Shown here: positions 1 to 8,979 of the stretch, piece by piece
How the letters are laid out: each line of letters begins with the position of its first letter
How positions within the stretch are numbered: the stretch's first letter is position 1
DNA from: Acidaminococcus fermentans DSM 20731
GTDB lineage: Bacteria; Bacillota; Negativicutes; Acidaminococcales; Acidaminococcaceae
Reading direction: 5' to 3'
Assembly: GCF_000025305.1 (NCBI RefSeq)
Contig: NC_013740.1
Coordinates: 1,736,001 to 1,800,000 of the forward strand
Length of the DNA: 64,000 bases
Translations under genes and position numbers: made by a program
The notes under the pieces: generated by a model
What the model was told of the DNA's origin: nothing
What the model saw: only the letters and a program-made list of their open reading frames with translations
Databases searched by the model: none

Positions 1-28
1 CCTTCTTTCTTTGTTCATCAAGGTCCTT

Positions 29-262
29 TTATTGTCTTTTCTCCAGATGGTACAGGAGATAATCCACATTGGTGAGTTTTTCCTGCTCCCGGTAGAAATT
101 GGCCAGAAGTTCCTTCCGGTACTGGCGGAGGCAGCGGCACTGGCACCGGTCACTTTTTTCCTGGAGGATCTTCCGGATGGTCTCTTCCGGACAGCCGGCC
201 GCCTGGAGCACTTCCTGGCTCAGGGTAGTCTTTTTGAGACTTTCCGTCCCCTTCTCCTTCAT
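29..262 (-). CDS. small hypothetical protein downstream of cupin
   Basis: A 77-residue protein that I do not recognise as a named family. The start is ATG at 262, which overlaps the TGA of the cupin gene by 4 bases (ATGA), so the two are very likely translationally coupled. An in-frame start 14 codons earlier is less likely. The protein is soluble, charged and probably helical. It has a CQCRC cluster in its middle (two Cys pairs close together) and a C-terminal helix ending in DYLLYHLEKRQ, a pattern I associate with small helical accessory proteins in gut Firmicutes. No membrane segment or signal peptide is visible. It is probably co-regulated with the cupin by the divergent LysR gene. Function unknown. 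Confidence 0.6.
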   Translation of the reverse strand: MKEKGTESLKKTTLSQEVLQAAGCPEETIRKILQEKSDRCQCRCLRQYRKELLANFYREQEKLTNVDYLLYHLEKRQ

Positions 263-678
263 TTCAGCCTGCCATATTCTGCCGGATCCACCGCTTCGCA
301 CCATTCATTGCTGGTGCCTTCTCCAGGCACTTCCAGAGCCAGATGCTGGAAGGCGGAATCCGGAGCCGCCCCGTGCCAGTGCTTCACTTCCGGAGGAATG
401 TTCACCACATCCCCGGCTTTCAGTTCCTGGGCCGGCTTTCCCCATTCCTGGTAATAGCCCCGTCCGGCGGTGACGATGAGGATCTGTCCGCCTCCGTTGG
501 CTGCATGGTGGATGTGCCAATGATTCCGGCAGCCCGGTTCAAAGGTCACCACCGCTGTGACCACCTGCTGGAGGGTCAGCATGTTCAAATAGCTCTTTCC
601 ATCAAAATATTGGGCATACCCTGTATTTTCTTTTCCCAGGGCAAAGGGGCTCGTTTTTTCCAGTTCCTGCAGATCCAT
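259..678 (-). CDS. cupin domain protein
   Basis: A 139-residue single-domain cupin. Cupin motif 1 is visible as HWHIHHA followed by a Gly-rich stretch (residues about 53-75). Motif 2 is AGDVVNIPPEVKHWHG (about 91-107). The His residues of both motifs would bind a metal. Such small cupins are metal-binding isomerases, decarboxylases or detoxification enzymes, often annotated next to carboxymuconolactone-decarboxylase-like proteins; the substrate cannot be read from sequence. The gene is transcribed away from a LysR-type regulator, the classic arrangement for a regulator and its target, and is coupled to a 77-residue protein. Confidence 0.85.
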   Translation of the reverse strand: MDLQELEKTSPFALGKENTGYAQYFDGKSYLNMLTLQQVVTAVVTFEPGCRNHWHIHHAANGGGQILIVTAGRGYYQEWGKPAQELKAGDVVNIPPEVKHWHGAAPDSAFQHLALEVPGEGTSNEWCEAVDPAEYGRLK

Positions 679-732
679 ATGATCGACTCCTTTCCTGTCA
701 TAGTTGTATTGTATTCCATCTTCTTACGGATG

Positions 733-745
733 TATAATGCTTATA
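733..745. promoter_or_regulatory. candidate LysR operator dyad
   Basis: A perfect dyad TATAA-TGC-TTATA lies in the 110-base gap between the divergent cupin and LysR genes. It fits the T-N11-A pattern of LysR-type regulator boxes and is placed where it could control both promoters. The assignment is inferred from position and shape only. Confidence 0.45.
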
Positions 746-788
746 ACAAGTAGTTGAAAATACATTTTTCCTATTGCAGGAGGAAATC

Positions 789-1685
789 ATGGAAATCCGT
801 ACCCTGAAATATTTTCTGGCGGTGGCCCGGGAGCAGAACATGACCGAAGCCGCCAATGTACTGTTCGTCACCCAGCCTACCCTGTCCCGGCAGATGGCAG
901 ACCTGGAAAAGGAACTGGGAAAGAAGCTCTTTGTCCGGACCAATCGGAGTACCACCCTGACGGAGGAAGGAATGCACCTGCGCCAGCGGGCGGAAGAGAT
1001 CCTGGCCCTGGTGGACCAGACCAAAGAAGAGATCCGGGAAGACGACATGGACCTTTCCGGCTGCATACGGATCGGTGCCGGAGAAACCCGGGCCATGCAC
1101 TGGGTCACCGACACCTTCGCCGAACTCCATCAGGAGTATCCCCATCTGACTATCGAGCTGTTCACTAACAACGCAGACGGAGTCCAGGAGCGCCTGGAAC
1201 ACGGACTGCTGGATTTCGGACTGTTCATCGAACCCTTCAACCCGGAAAACTACAACTTCCTCCGTCTCCCGGAACCGGACCAGGTGGGCATCGTTACCAG
1301 CCTCCACAGCCCCTGGGCTCACCTGGAAAAAGTGACCCCCAAAGAGCTCCAGGCCATGCCCCTTCTCATTTCCTCCCGGACCACCCAGAAGACCTTTGAT
1401 CTTTCCCGCTGGTCCGGTGGCCAGGTAACCCTGGAAACTCTCTGTGTGGCAGGCCGCTTCGACCTGATTGGCAATGCTTCCCTGTTGGTCCGTACCGGTC
1501 AGGTAAATGCCCTGGGCCTGGACCATCTGCTGCAGATCGAAACCCAGGGCCTGAAGGTCATCCCTCTGGATCCTCCCCTGTCCGTCGGCAGCCTGGTGGC
1601 CTGGAAGAAGTTCCGGCTCCTGTCCCGTTCCAGCCAGGTGTTCCTGGACCAGTTAAAGCAAAAACTTTCTGATTTTTCCCATTGA
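789..1685 (+). CDS. LysR-type transcriptional regulator
   Basis: A 298-residue LysR-family regulator of normal length. The N-terminal winged helix-turn-helix is clear: MEIRTLKYF at the start, then AANVLFVTQPTLSRQ around residues 22-36. A long linker helix and a C-terminal effector-binding (periplasmic-binding-protein-like) domain follow. The start chosen is ATG 789, with GCAGGAGG 5 bases upstream; a TTG at 774 has no such site. It diverges from the cupin operon, its likely target and possible autoregulatory partner. The effector is unknown. Its stop codon region overlaps the promoter of the next gene. Confidence 0.9.
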   Translation: MEIRTLKYFLAVAREQNMTEAANVLFVTQPTLSRQMADLEKELGKKLFVRTNRSTTLTEEGMHLRQRAEEILALVDQTKEEIREDDMDLSGCIRIGAGETRAMHWVTDTFAELHQEYPHLTIELFTNNADGVQERLEHGLLDFGLFIEPFNPENYNFLRLPEPDQVGIVTSLHSPWAHLEKVTPKELQAMPLLISSRTTQKTFDLSRWSGGQVTLETLCVAGRFDLIGNASLLVRTGQVNALGLDHLLQIETQGLKVIPLDPPLSVGSLVAWKKFRLLSRSSQVFLDQLKQKLSDFSH

Positions 1686-1710
1686 CAAAGGTATATGAAA
1701 AGTGTACTAT
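1682..1710 (+). promoter_or_regulatory. promoter of acyl-CoA dehydrogenase fusion gene
   Basis: TTGACA (1682-1687), 17-base spacer, TACTAT (1705-1710). It overlaps the end of the LysR gene and leaves an AT-rich 5' untranslated region of about 100 bases. Confidence 0.65.
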
Positions 1711-1820
1711 TGAGCTATAAAAAGATAGAATTATTATTAAAATAATTTTATTTTTAAGTTGTTCTGTTATAACCTGAAGGAATCTGTCAATCAATTTTCC
1801 CAAACAGAGGAGGTACGCGT

Positions 1821-3728
1821 ATGTTATTCACCACCACACAGGAACATGAAGAATTCCGCGCCAAGGTCCGGGGCTTCGCGGAAGCCAAGATCAAACCCAT
1901 TGCGTTCATGCTGGACAAGGAAAACAAATTCCCTGATGAACAGGTTAAGGAAATGGGCGAACTGGGATGGATGGGCATCCCCTTCCCCAAAGAATATGGC
2001 GGTGCCGGGCTGGACTACATCAGCTACGCCATTGCCGTGGAAGAACTGGCCCGGGTGGACGGGGGAGCCGGGGTTATCCTCTCCGCCCATGTGTCCCTGG
2101 GCTCCTACCCCATCTTCGCTTTCGGCACGGAAGAACAGAAACGGAAATACCTGGTTCCCCTGGCTTCCGGGAAAAAGATCGGGGCTTTCGGCCTGACCGA
2201 ACCCAATGCCGGGTCTGACGCCGGGGAAACAGAAACCACCGCGGAATTCGATGGTACCCACTGGATCCTCAACGGGAACAAGATCTTCATCACCAACGCC
2301 GGCAAAGCCGACACCTATGTGGTGTTCGCCGTGACGGAACCGGGGAAGGGCACCCGGGGCATCAGCGCCTTCATCGTGGAAAAAGGCATGCCCGGGTTCA
2401 CCTTCGGGGACCATTATGACAAACTGGGGATCCGCTCCTCCGCCACGGCGGAACTGATCTTCAACAATGTGAAGCTGCCCAAGGAAAACCTGCTGGGCAA
2501 ACGGGGCCAGGGCTTCAAGATTGCCATGGCCACCCTGGACGGGGGCCGGATCGGCATTGCGGCCCAGGCACTGGGGATTGCCCAGGGTGCCTATGAAGCG
2601 GCCCTGAACTATTCCAAGGAACGGATCCAGTTCAACGCCCCCATCTGCCAGAACCAGGGTGTTTCCTTCAAGCTGGCGGATATGGCCACCAAGCTCCGGG
2701 CCGCCCGGTTCCTGGTGTACAGCGCTGCAGAACTGAAACAGGAACACCAGGATTACGGCATGGAAAGTGCCATGGCCAAAATGTATGCTTCCGATGCAGC
2801 AGTTTCCATCACCAATGATGCCCTGCAGATCTTCGGCGGCACGGGCTACCTGAAGGGCATGGATGTAGAACGGTTCTACCGGGATGCCAAGATCACCACC
2901 ATCTACGAAGGTACCAACGAAATCCAGCGGGTGGTCATCGCCTCCCACATCACCGACAAGATGTCCGTGGCCAAACACGGCGGCGCTCCCAAGCAGAATG
3001 CAGCCATCACCGGTGCCCGGAAGAAACAGATCTTCAAGGACGGCACCCCGGAAGAACAGGTGGCAGCCCTGGTGGATGCCCTGAAGGGTGACGGCTATGA
3101 CTTCACCGTAGGCATCCCTCTGGATACCCCCATCTCCGATGCGGAACGGGTGGTCAGCGCCGGCAAGGGCATCGGCGAAAAGGCCAACATGAAACTGATC
3201 GAAGACCTGGCCCGTCAGGCCGGGGCAGCCGTAGGCTCCTCCCGTCCTGTGGCGGAAACCCTCCAGTATGTTCCCATTGACCGGTATGTGGGCATGTCCG
3301 GCCAGAAGTTCAACGGCAACCTGTACATTGCCTGCGGCATCTCCGGTGCAGTACAGCACCTGAAAGGCATCAAGAACGCCACCACCATCGTGGCCATCAA
3401 CATCAACGCCGGCGCTCCCATCTTCAAGAACTGCGATTACGGTATTGTGGGCGATGTGAAGGTGATCCTGCCGCTTTTGGCCAAGGCCCTGAACAACGGC
3501 CAGCCCAAGAAACCCGCTCCTCCCATGGTCAAGATGAAGAGACCTCTGATCCTGAAAGACATGCCGGAAGGCCGTTATGTCTGCAAGGGCTGCGGTTATG
3601 AATACAACCCGGATCTGGGCGACCCGGATGCGGATGTGAAACCGGGAACCAAGTTCCAGGATCTGCCGGAAGACTGGGTATGCCCGCTGTGCAACTCCGC
3701 CAAGACTGAATTCGTACCCGTAAAGTGA
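1821..3728 (+). CDS. acyl-CoA dehydrogenase / ETF-alpha-like / rubredoxin fusion protein
   Basis: A 635-residue three-part protein. Residues 1 to about 385 are a complete acyl-CoA dehydrogenase: the FAD/substrate motifs [13 protein letters not shown] and [10 protein letters not shown] are present, and the catalytic Glu is in YEGTNEIQR (about residue 363). Residues about 437-556 match the C-terminal FAD-binding domain of electron-transfer flavoprotein alpha ([36 protein letters not shown]). Residues 585-635 are a rubredoxin with two Cys pairs (CKGCG and CPLC). The fusion should pass electrons from an acyl-CoA through flavin to a rubredoxin iron without a separate ETF. A strong GAGGAGG site precedes ATG 1821. 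The next gene, 16 bases downstream, is a flavodiiron protein, a known rubredoxin partner. The acyl chain length is not evident. Confidence 0.92.
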   Translation: MLFTTTQEHEEFRAKVRGFAEAKIKPIAFMLDKENKFPDEQVKEMGELGWMGIPFPKEYGGAGLDYISYAIAVEELARVDGGAGVILSAHVSLGSYPIFAFGTEEQKRKYLVPLASGKKIGAFGLTEPNAGSDAGETETTAEFDGTHWILNGNKIFITNAGKADTYVVFAVTEPGKGTRGISAFIVEKGMPGFTFGDHYDKLGIRSSATAELIFNNVKLPKENLLGKRGQGFKIAMATLDGGRIGIAAQALGIAQGAYEAALNYSKERIQFNAPICQNQGVSFKLADMATKLRAARFLVYSAAELKQEHQDYGMESAMAKMYASDAAVSITNDALQIFGGTGYLKGMDVERFYRDAKITTIYEGTNEIQRVVIASHITDKMSVAKHGGAPKQNAAITGARKKQIFKDGTPEEQVAALVDALKGDGYDFTVGIPLDTPISDAERVVSAGKGIGEKANMKLIEDLARQAGAAVGSSRPVAETLQYVPIDRYVGMSGQKFNGNLYIACGISGAVQHLKGIKNATTIVAININAGAPIFKNCDYGIVGDVKVILPLLAKALNNGQPKKPAPPMVKMKRPLILKDMPEGRYVCKGCGYEYNPDLGDPDADVKPGTKFQDLPEDWVCPLCNSAKTEFVPVK

Positions 3729-3744
3729 GAAAAGGAGCATAACT

Positions 3745-4956
3745 ATGGAATGTGTAAGAAAATTAACCAATGACTTATACTGGGTGGGGGCGGATGACCG
3801 CCGGCTGGCACTGTTCGAAAACATCCATCCCATTCCCCGGGGCGTTTCCTACAACTCCTATCTGCTGCTGGACGAAAAGACCGTGCTGTTCGACACCGCG
3901 GACTGGTCCGTGTGCAAGCAGTTCCTGGAAAACGTGGAAGGGGTCCTGAAGGGCCGGAAACTGGACTACCTGATCATCAACCATGTGGAACCGGACCATG
4001 CGGCTTCCATCGAGGAAGTGCTGCTCCGTCACCCGGAAACCACCGTGATCAGCAATGAACAGGCCTTCACCCTCATGGACCAGTTCGGCTATCGGGTGGA
4101 AGGAGAAAAACAGATTGTGGTGAAGGAAGGCGACACCCAGAAATTCGGGAAACACACCATCGCCTTTGTGGCCGCTCCCATGGTCCACTGGCCGGAAGCC
4201 ATGGTTTCCTTCGACCTGACCACCGGTACCCTGTTCTCCGCCGATGCCTTCGGTTCCTTCGGAGCCCTGGGCGGCCGTATCTTCAACGATGAAGTGGATT
4301 TCGACCGGGACTGGCTGGATGATGCCCGCCGGTACTACACCAACATCGTGGGCAAATACGGTCCCTTCGTCATGGACCTTTTGGGCAAGGCCAGCCAGCT
4401 GGACATCAAGATGATCTGCCCGCTCCACGGGCCGGTATGGCGGAACAACATCAAATACATCGTGGATAAGTACATCCACTGGGCCACCTATGAACCGGAA
4501 GAAAAAGGCGTGCTGCTGGTCTATGCCTCCATGTACGGCAACACCGAAAGCACTGCTTCCGTGCTGGCAGCCAAGCTGGCGGAAAAGGGCATGACCAATA
4601 TCGCCATGTACGATGTATCCAAGACGGACATTTCCTACCTGATCTCCGATGCCTTCAAATACAGCCATCTGGTGCTGGCTTCGGTGACCTACAACCTGGG
4701 GATCTATCCCAAGATGCTGAACTTCCTGGAAGACATGAAGGCCCTGAACCTGCAGAAACGGATCGTGGGCATCATCGAAAACGGATCCTGGGCCTGCACT
4801 GTAGGCGGACTCATGACGGAATTCCTGGAAAACAACATGAAGGCCATGACCGTCCTTCAGGACGGGGTGACCATCAACTCCCGGATGACCGGAGGCCAGG
4901 AACGGAGTATGAACGACCTGGTGGATGGGATTTTGAATTCCATGAAAGAAGCGTAA
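3745..4956 (+). CDS. flavodiiron protein (A-type flavoprotein, O2/NO reductase)
   Basis: A 403-residue two-domain protein of the length usual for flavodiiron proteins. The N-terminal metallo-beta-lactamase-like domain carries the di-iron ligands: HVEPDHA (H-x-E-x-D-H, about residues 79-84), the His of MVHWPE, the Asp of FSADAFG and the His of CPLHGP. The C-terminal flavodoxin domain begins near residue 253 with the FMN loop YASMYGNTEST. The family reduces O2 to water or NO to N2O using electrons from rubredoxin. Here the upstream co-transcribed gene carries its own rubredoxin domain, so it is the natural electron donor. AAGGAG lies before the ATG. A strong terminator follows the stop. Confidence 0.93.
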   Translation: MECVRKLTNDLYWVGADDRRLALFENIHPIPRGVSYNSYLLLDEKTVLFDTADWSVCKQFLENVEGVLKGRKLDYLIINHVEPDHAASIEEVLLRHPETTVISNEQAFTLMDQFGYRVEGEKQIVVKEGDTQKFGKHTIAFVAAPMVHWPEAMVSFDLTTGTLFSADAFGSFGALGGRIFNDEVDFDRDWLDDARRYYTNIVGKYGPFVMDLLGKASQLDIKMICPLHGPVWRNNIKYIVDKYIHWATYEPEEKGVLLVYASMYGNTESTASVLAAKLAEKGMTNIAMYDVSKTDISYLISDAFKYSHLVLASVTYNLGIYPKMLNFLEDMKALNLQKRIVGIIENGSWACTVGGLMTEFLENNMKAMTVLQDGVTINSRMTGGQERSMNDLVDGILNSMKEA

Positions 4957-4962
4957 AAAGAA

Positions 4963-5009
4963 GGGGCTGTGAAGAAATGAGGATTCATTTCTTCACAGCT
5001 CCTTTTTTG
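4963..5009 (+). terminator. hairpin after flavodiiron gene
   Basis: Stem 4963-4980 with 4985-5002 (one G-U pair), 4-base loop, then TTTTTT. It is either the native terminator of the flavodiiron gene or the left end of the adjacent insertion element; see the mobile element entry. Confidence 0.7.
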
Positions 5010-5100
5010 TTGTCTCTTTTTACTCCTGGCAGTAAAAAGCAAGAGAAAAAGGGTATACTTCCCCCTTTCCCCCTTTCCCCCAAAACTCAGCTTTTTAAAA

Positions 5101-6678
5101 TTAAGCTGCCATATCCATATGTGCCTGCTGCTTCCTATGGTATTTGTACAGGTTGAAGCCAATAGAAACCAGAAAAACTTCCATTTTCACTGAATCCATG
5201 CCTCTTCGGACAATCCGGTCATATTCCCGATCGTTCTTCATCACTCCGAAAGTACCTTCTGCCTGGATAGCACGGTTCCTTCTCAGCAGAAATCCGCGGG
5301 TATCTGTCAATCGTCCGATGACGTCAGCATGGACCTTTGTAAGTTCACGATTCAGGCTGATCCGTCTGTTATGAGGTGTTTTCTTGCAACGTTCTGCATA
5401 AGGACAGCCATTGCAGTCCTCACATTCATAGATTTCTTCCTGACGGCCATATTGGTTGCCTTGAATGTTTTTCCTGTAGACGAATTTGAACTTCTTTCCA
5501 TTGGGACAGAGCAACGCTCCATCAACCGTCGTCTTGAAATTAACCGCACGGAATGGGTCCTCGTGATACTTCTTGTCCGTCGTTTCTTTGAAGAACATGG
5601 GGAATTTCATACAGGCTTCCATCCCATGTTCGCTGCAGTACAGATAGTTATTGAATGAACCATACCCTGCGTCAGCTACTGGATATTTCGGATAGATCCC
5701 ATGGTGCTCATAAAACTTTTCCAGAAGGGGAACGAAGCAGTCCATATCTGATCTGTACTGGTTTACGTCAAGGACCGCTATGTATTCATCAGCTATGCCA
5801 ACTTGGACGTTATATGCCGGCAGCAGCTGGTCGTTTCCCATGTAGTCTCTCTTAATCCGCATAAACGTAGCTGAATGATCCGTTTTAGAATAGCTATTAC
5901 GATTCTCTCCACAGATACTCAATTTCTTTCCATATTCCTTAAGTTTCTGCAGATACACTTTTAGTTTTTCGTAATTCCGCTGTTCCGGACTCTTATGGTG
6001 TCCTTTGCCATGGGCAAATCTTTCCTCGTCCAGTTCCCAGATTTCGTGAAGTTTGCTCAGGATGAGCTCCAGATATTCAGGAGCATATTCTGAATTGTTT
6101 TCGGCTTTCAGTCCACCACAGCTCAGCATCTCGTTGATTTCTTCCAGGAGTGCTGAGATTTTGGCAAACAGCCGGAATCTCGATTTCTCCGTACCTTTTT
6201 TCCAGACCCAGGAGTATTTGTTGGCATTGGCTTCGAATTTGGAGCCATCGATATAGAGGTGGTCCAGGTCCACATGCTCTTTGGTGATGATTTCTTGGGT
6301 AATTTCATAAAAGAGCGATTCAGCTTGATTCATCAGGACAGTATTGATGAAATATCCGAAAGTCCGATAGGACGGGTGTTTACCGTCCATAAGGTATTTA
6401 TAGCGGATATTGACTTTGCAATTGTCTTCCAGCTTTCTGAGAGAGATGCATCCTTCATCCATAAACCCGAACAGAACCGTTTTCAACATATTGATGGGAT
6501 TATATCTGATTCTTCCCAACTCATGAGCAGGAAGTTTGCTCAGATATTTGCGTAAATCGATTTCCTCCATAAATCTGTCAAATGTGAAAACCGGATCTGT
6601 GATATCCAGGCACTCAGAAAAAAATGCTGGTAAAATTCCCTGTTTGGGAGTACCATAATACACAGTTAGGTTTTTCAT
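5101..6678 (-). CDS. IS1182-family transposase
   Basis: A 525-residue DDE transposase that looks full length and intact. The N-terminal DUF772-type region (about residues 25-110) is followed by the catalytic core: first Asp in LYIDGSKFEA (D144), second in VADAGYG, and the Glu in QAEGTFGVMKNDREYDR near the C-terminus. Between them is a Cys-rich insertion with a C-x2-C-x2-C-type pattern (CEDCNGCPYAERC). Codon use is less GC-rich than in neighbouring genes, consistent with acquisition by transposition. A strong hairpin lies just upstream, as seen in elements that block incoming transcription. Nothing suggests a frameshift, so it may still be active. Confidence 0.95.
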   Translation of the reverse strand: MKNLTVYYGTPKQGILPAFFSECLDITDPVFTFDRFMEEIDLRKYLSKLPAHELGRIRYNPINMLKTVLFGFMDEGCISLRKLEDNCKVNIRYKYLMDGKHPSYRTFGYFINTVLMNQAESLFYEITQEIITKEHVDLDHLYIDGSKFEANANKYSWVWKKGTEKSRFRLFAKISALLEEINEMLSCGGLKAENNSEYAPEYLELILSKLHEIWELDEERFAHGKGHHKSPEQRNYEKLKVYLQKLKEYGKKLSICGENRNSYSKTDHSATFMRIKRDYMGNDQLLPAYNVQVGIADEYIAVLDVNQYRSDMDCFVPLLEKFYEHHGIYPKYPVADAGYGSFNNYLYCSEHGMEACMKFPMFFKETTDKKYHEDPFRAVNFKTTVDGALLCPNGKKFKFVYRKNIQGNQYGRQEEIYECEDCNGCPYAERCKKTPHNRRISLNRELTKVHADVIGRLTDTRGFLLRRNRAIQAEGTFGVMKNDREYDRIVRRGMDSVKMEVFLVSIGFNLYKYHRKQQAHMDMAA

Positions 6679-6703
6679 AGCAGTTAAATTCTAACACGAA
6701 AAA

Positions 6704-6733
6704 GGACTTTCGATTCACAAGAATCGAAAGTCC
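6704..6733. other. perfect hairpin upstream of transposase
   Basis: Twelve-base arms GGACTTTCGATT (6704-6715) and AATCGAAAGTCC (6722-6733) around a 6-base loop, 25 bases upstream of the transposase start. It probably limits read-through transcription into the transposase gene. Confidence 0.7.
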
Positions 6734-6816
6734 CTTTCGTTTTCATGGAGCTATTATTTCACAGCCCCTTTTTTGTCAGCTTGCCGTTGACCGGGGCGCG
6801 TTCCGCGCCCTCTTTT

Positions 6817-7836
6817 CTATTCCCCCAACTTCAGGCTGGGGTCGGCGTTCAGGTCCAGTTTGGCGAAGTCGTGATGCAGGTACTGGTAATACCCCCGGAC
6901 TCCGATCATCACCGCGTTGTCGGTGCACAGGATGGGCGTGGGATGGACCAGCTGGGCCCCCACAGCCTGGGCTCCCCGGGCCAAGGCCTCCTGGAGGCAT
7001 CGGTTAGCGGATACCCCGCCGGCCAGGACGATTTTCTTCAGTCCCGTGGACTGGAGGGCTTCCTGGCTTTTCTTTACCAGCACATCCACAATGGCCTGCT
7101 GGAAGGAAGCCGCCACATCTTCCCGGCGGAACCCGCTTTTCCGCTGTTCTTCCGTATGGATATGGTTGATCACGGCACTTTTCAGGCCGCTGAAGCTGAA
7201 ATCGAAGCATCCGGGCAGGAGGGGCCGGGGAAATTCCACCGCCTGGGGATTCCCGTTCCGGGCCAGTCGCTCGATTTCCGGTCCGCCAGGATAAGGCAAC
7301 CCCATGAACCGGGCGATTTTGTCAAAGGCCTCTCCGGCTGCATCGTCCCGGGTCTGGCCCAGGAGACGGAAGGTGTTGTAGTCCTCCACCACCAGCAGGG
7401 AGGTATGGCCCCCGCTGACCACCAGGGCCAGGAACGGCGGTTTCAGGTCCGGATCTGCCAGGAAATTGGCGAATACATGGCCTTCCAGATGGTTCACCCC
7501 GATGAGCGGCTTGCCGCTGCCCAGTGCCAGTCCTTTGGCTGCAGAAAGGCCCACCAGAAGCGCCCCCACCAGCCCCGGTCCGTAGGTCACCGCAATGGCA
7601 TCCACGTCCTGGAGGGTCATTTCCGCATCGGTGAGAGCCTTGTGGATCACCGGCATCACATGTTCGATATGCTTCCGGGAAGCGATTTCCGGCACCACCC
7701 CGCCGAATTTCCGGTGGACCAGGATCTGAGTGGACACCACATTGGACAGCACATCCCGTCCGTTGCGGATCACCGCGGCAGCGGTTTCATCACAGCTGCT
7801 TTCGATTCCCAATATATTGATTGCTTTTTCCGTCAT
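6817..7836 (-). CDS. tsaD: tRNA N6-adenosine threonylcarbamoyltransferase TsaD
   Basis: A 339-residue TsaD (Kae1/Gcp) of typical length. It transfers the threonylcarbamoyl group from TC-AMP to A37 of ANN-decoding tRNAs, acting with TsaB and TsaE. Visible motifs are the N-terminal ASKHA signature GIESSCDETAAAV, the metal-binding HxxxH in SRKHIEHVMP, and VVSGGHTSLL with the nearby nucleotide loops. It is the last gene of tsaE-tsaB-rimI-tsaD, 12 bases after rimI. The downstream side is occupied by the right end of the insertion element, so its native terminator is unclear. Confidence 0.97.
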   Translation of the reverse strand: MTEKAINILGIESSCDETAAAVIRNGRDVLSNVVSTQILVHRKFGGVVPEIASRKHIEHVMPVIHKALTDAEMTLQDVDAIAVTYGPGLVGALLVGLSAAKGLALGSGKPLIGVNHLEGHVFANFLADPDLKPPFLALVVSGGHTSLLVVEDYNTFRLLGQTRDDAAGEAFDKIARFMGLPYPGGPEIERLARNGNPQAVEFPRPLLPGCFDFSFSGLKSAVINHIHTEEQRKSGFRREDVAASFQQAIVDVLVKKSQEALQSTGLKKIVLAGGVSANRCLQEALARGAQAVGAQLVHPTPILCTDNAVMIGVRGYYQYLHHDFAKLDLNADPSLKLGE

Positions 7837-7848
7837 AATCTCCTCGTT

Positions 7849-8304
7849 TCACAGGTCCCGGCGCATGAGCACCGCCGCTTCCCCGTTGTCTCCGTAATAG
7901 CCGCGCCGCCGGCCGCATTCCGTAAATCCCAGATGGTCATAGGTCCGCCGGGCCGGGGTGTTCCCCTCCCGGACCTCCAGGGTCATTTCCACGGCCTCCA
8001 GCTTCCGGGCTTCCGCCACCATGGCTTCCACCAGGGCCAGCCCCAGCTTTTCTCCCCGCCGCCGGGGATCCACTGCCAGCCTCATCACCTGGGCTTCTCC
8101 GGCCACCAGCCAGAAGCCCCCGAAGGCCACCGGCACCCCCATTTCTTCCAGGGCAATATAATGGCTGAGCCGGCCTTCCAGCTCATCCCCCCAGGTGTCT
8201 TCCGTCCAGGCTTCCGCAAAAGACCCTGCATCCAGGGGCAGCAGCCAGGACAGATCTTCCCGGACAAGGGGCCTTACCGTCCTTCCGGATGTCTCTTTTC
8301 CCAT
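7849..8304 (-). CDS. rimI: ribosomal protein S18-alanine N-acetyltransferase RimI
   Basis: A 151-residue GNAT acetyltransferase. The acetyl-CoA loop is visible as VDPRRRGEKLGLALVEA (about residues 75-91), followed by NTPARRTYDHLGFTECGRR, the usual C-terminal GNAT pattern of RimI. RimI acetylates the N-terminus of ribosomal protein S18. The gene overlaps tsaB upstream by 31 bases and precedes tsaD, a linkage conserved widely in Firmicutes. The annotated ATG at 8304 is the only good start in frame. Confidence 0.9.
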   Translation of the reverse strand: MGKETSGRTVRPLVREDLSWLLPLDAGSFAEAWTEDTWGDELEGRLSHYIALEEMGVPVAFGGFWLVAGEAQVMRLAVDPRRRGEKLGLALVEAMVAEARKLEAVEMTLEVREGNTPARRTYDHLGFTECGRRRGYYGDNGEAAVLMRRDL

Positions 8305-8975
8305 AATTCCTCCGCTTCTGACCGGCGGATGTAGAAGGGGTCCATGCCGAAATAGCTGTGGAGATTCCCGCCGGGCACGTACCGGGCCGCTCCCAGGATG
8401 GCCACGGAAGACCCTCTGGGCAGCCGGGCGCTTTCCGGAGCCAGGGTCACCCGGTCACAGGCTTCCGTCCCGGAAACCCGGTGGCATTCTCCCATGAGGA
8501 TGGCCGGCTGGTCCCCCTCCTGGAGCCGGGCCGCCAGTTCCTTGCCGGGAACGATCTGCACCGGCTCGGTTTCCACCAGATGGTCCCGGTCCCAGACATA
8601 GCTGCCCACGTACAGGTTTCCCTTCTGGGCATCCAGCACCGGAGTCAGCCGCACCCCGGCCACCGGCAGGTTGTAGGCGATGACTTCCAGGGTATCCACC
8701 GCCGTCAGGGGCAGGTTCAGGGCGTAGGCCATGGCTTCTGCGGTGGCCATGCCGATCCGCAGCCCGGTAAAGGAACCGGGGCCCCGGCTGACGGCGATCA
8801 GTTCCAGGTCTTCTTTTTTCACCCGGGCCAGTTTCAGCAGGGTTTCCAGCTGGGGCACCAGCCCTTCTGAATGGGTGAGCCCCACATTCACTTCCAGGCT
8901 CCCCAGGATTTTGTTTCCGTCACAGACGGCCACGGAGCATACCCGGGTCGCCGTATCGATTCCCAATGTCAACAC
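8274..8975 (-). CDS. tsaB: tRNA threonylcarbamoyladenosine biosynthesis protein TsaB
   Basis: A 233-residue TsaB, the non-catalytic ASKHA partner of TsaD. Motifs are LGIDTATRVCSVAV at the N-terminus and SRGPGSFTGLRIGMATA (the conserved GPGSFTGLR signature). The start chosen is GTG at 8975, with AGGAAGG 8 bases upstream, lying just 4 bases after the tsaE stop. Longer in-frame versions run into tsaE and would encode an unrelated N-terminus. It overlaps rimI by 31 bases. Confidence 0.93.
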   Translation of the reverse strand: MLTLGIDTATRVCSVAVCDGNKILGSLEVNVGLTHSEGLVPQLETLLKLARVKKEDLELIAVSRGPGSFTGLRIGMATAEAMAYALNLPLTAVDTLEVIAYNLPVAGVRLTPVLDAQKGNLYVGSYVWDRDHLVETEPVQIVPGKELAARLQEGDQPAILMGECHRVSGTEACDRVTLAPESARLPRGSSVAILGAARYVPGGNLHSYFGMDPFYIRRSEAEELWEKRHPEGR

Positions 8976-8979
8976 GATT

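Larger units (their letters stand above)
4963..6768. mobile_element. IS1182-family insertion sequence (boundaries tentative)
   Basis: The element is built around an intact IS1182-family transposase. The outermost matching ends are GGGGCTGTGAA at 4963 and its reverse complement ending at 6768: 11 identical bases, then imperfect. This gives about 1.8 kb, within the family's size range. The same motif is also typical of host terminators in this window, so the true ends could lie further inside; AGCTCC occurs inverted at 4997 and 6746. No clear target duplication was found. The element sits between two convergent genes. Confidence 0.55.

Noticed and set aside
5101-6678. Transposase as a pseudogene
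   Set aside because: The frame is continuous, with the DDE residues and normal family length.
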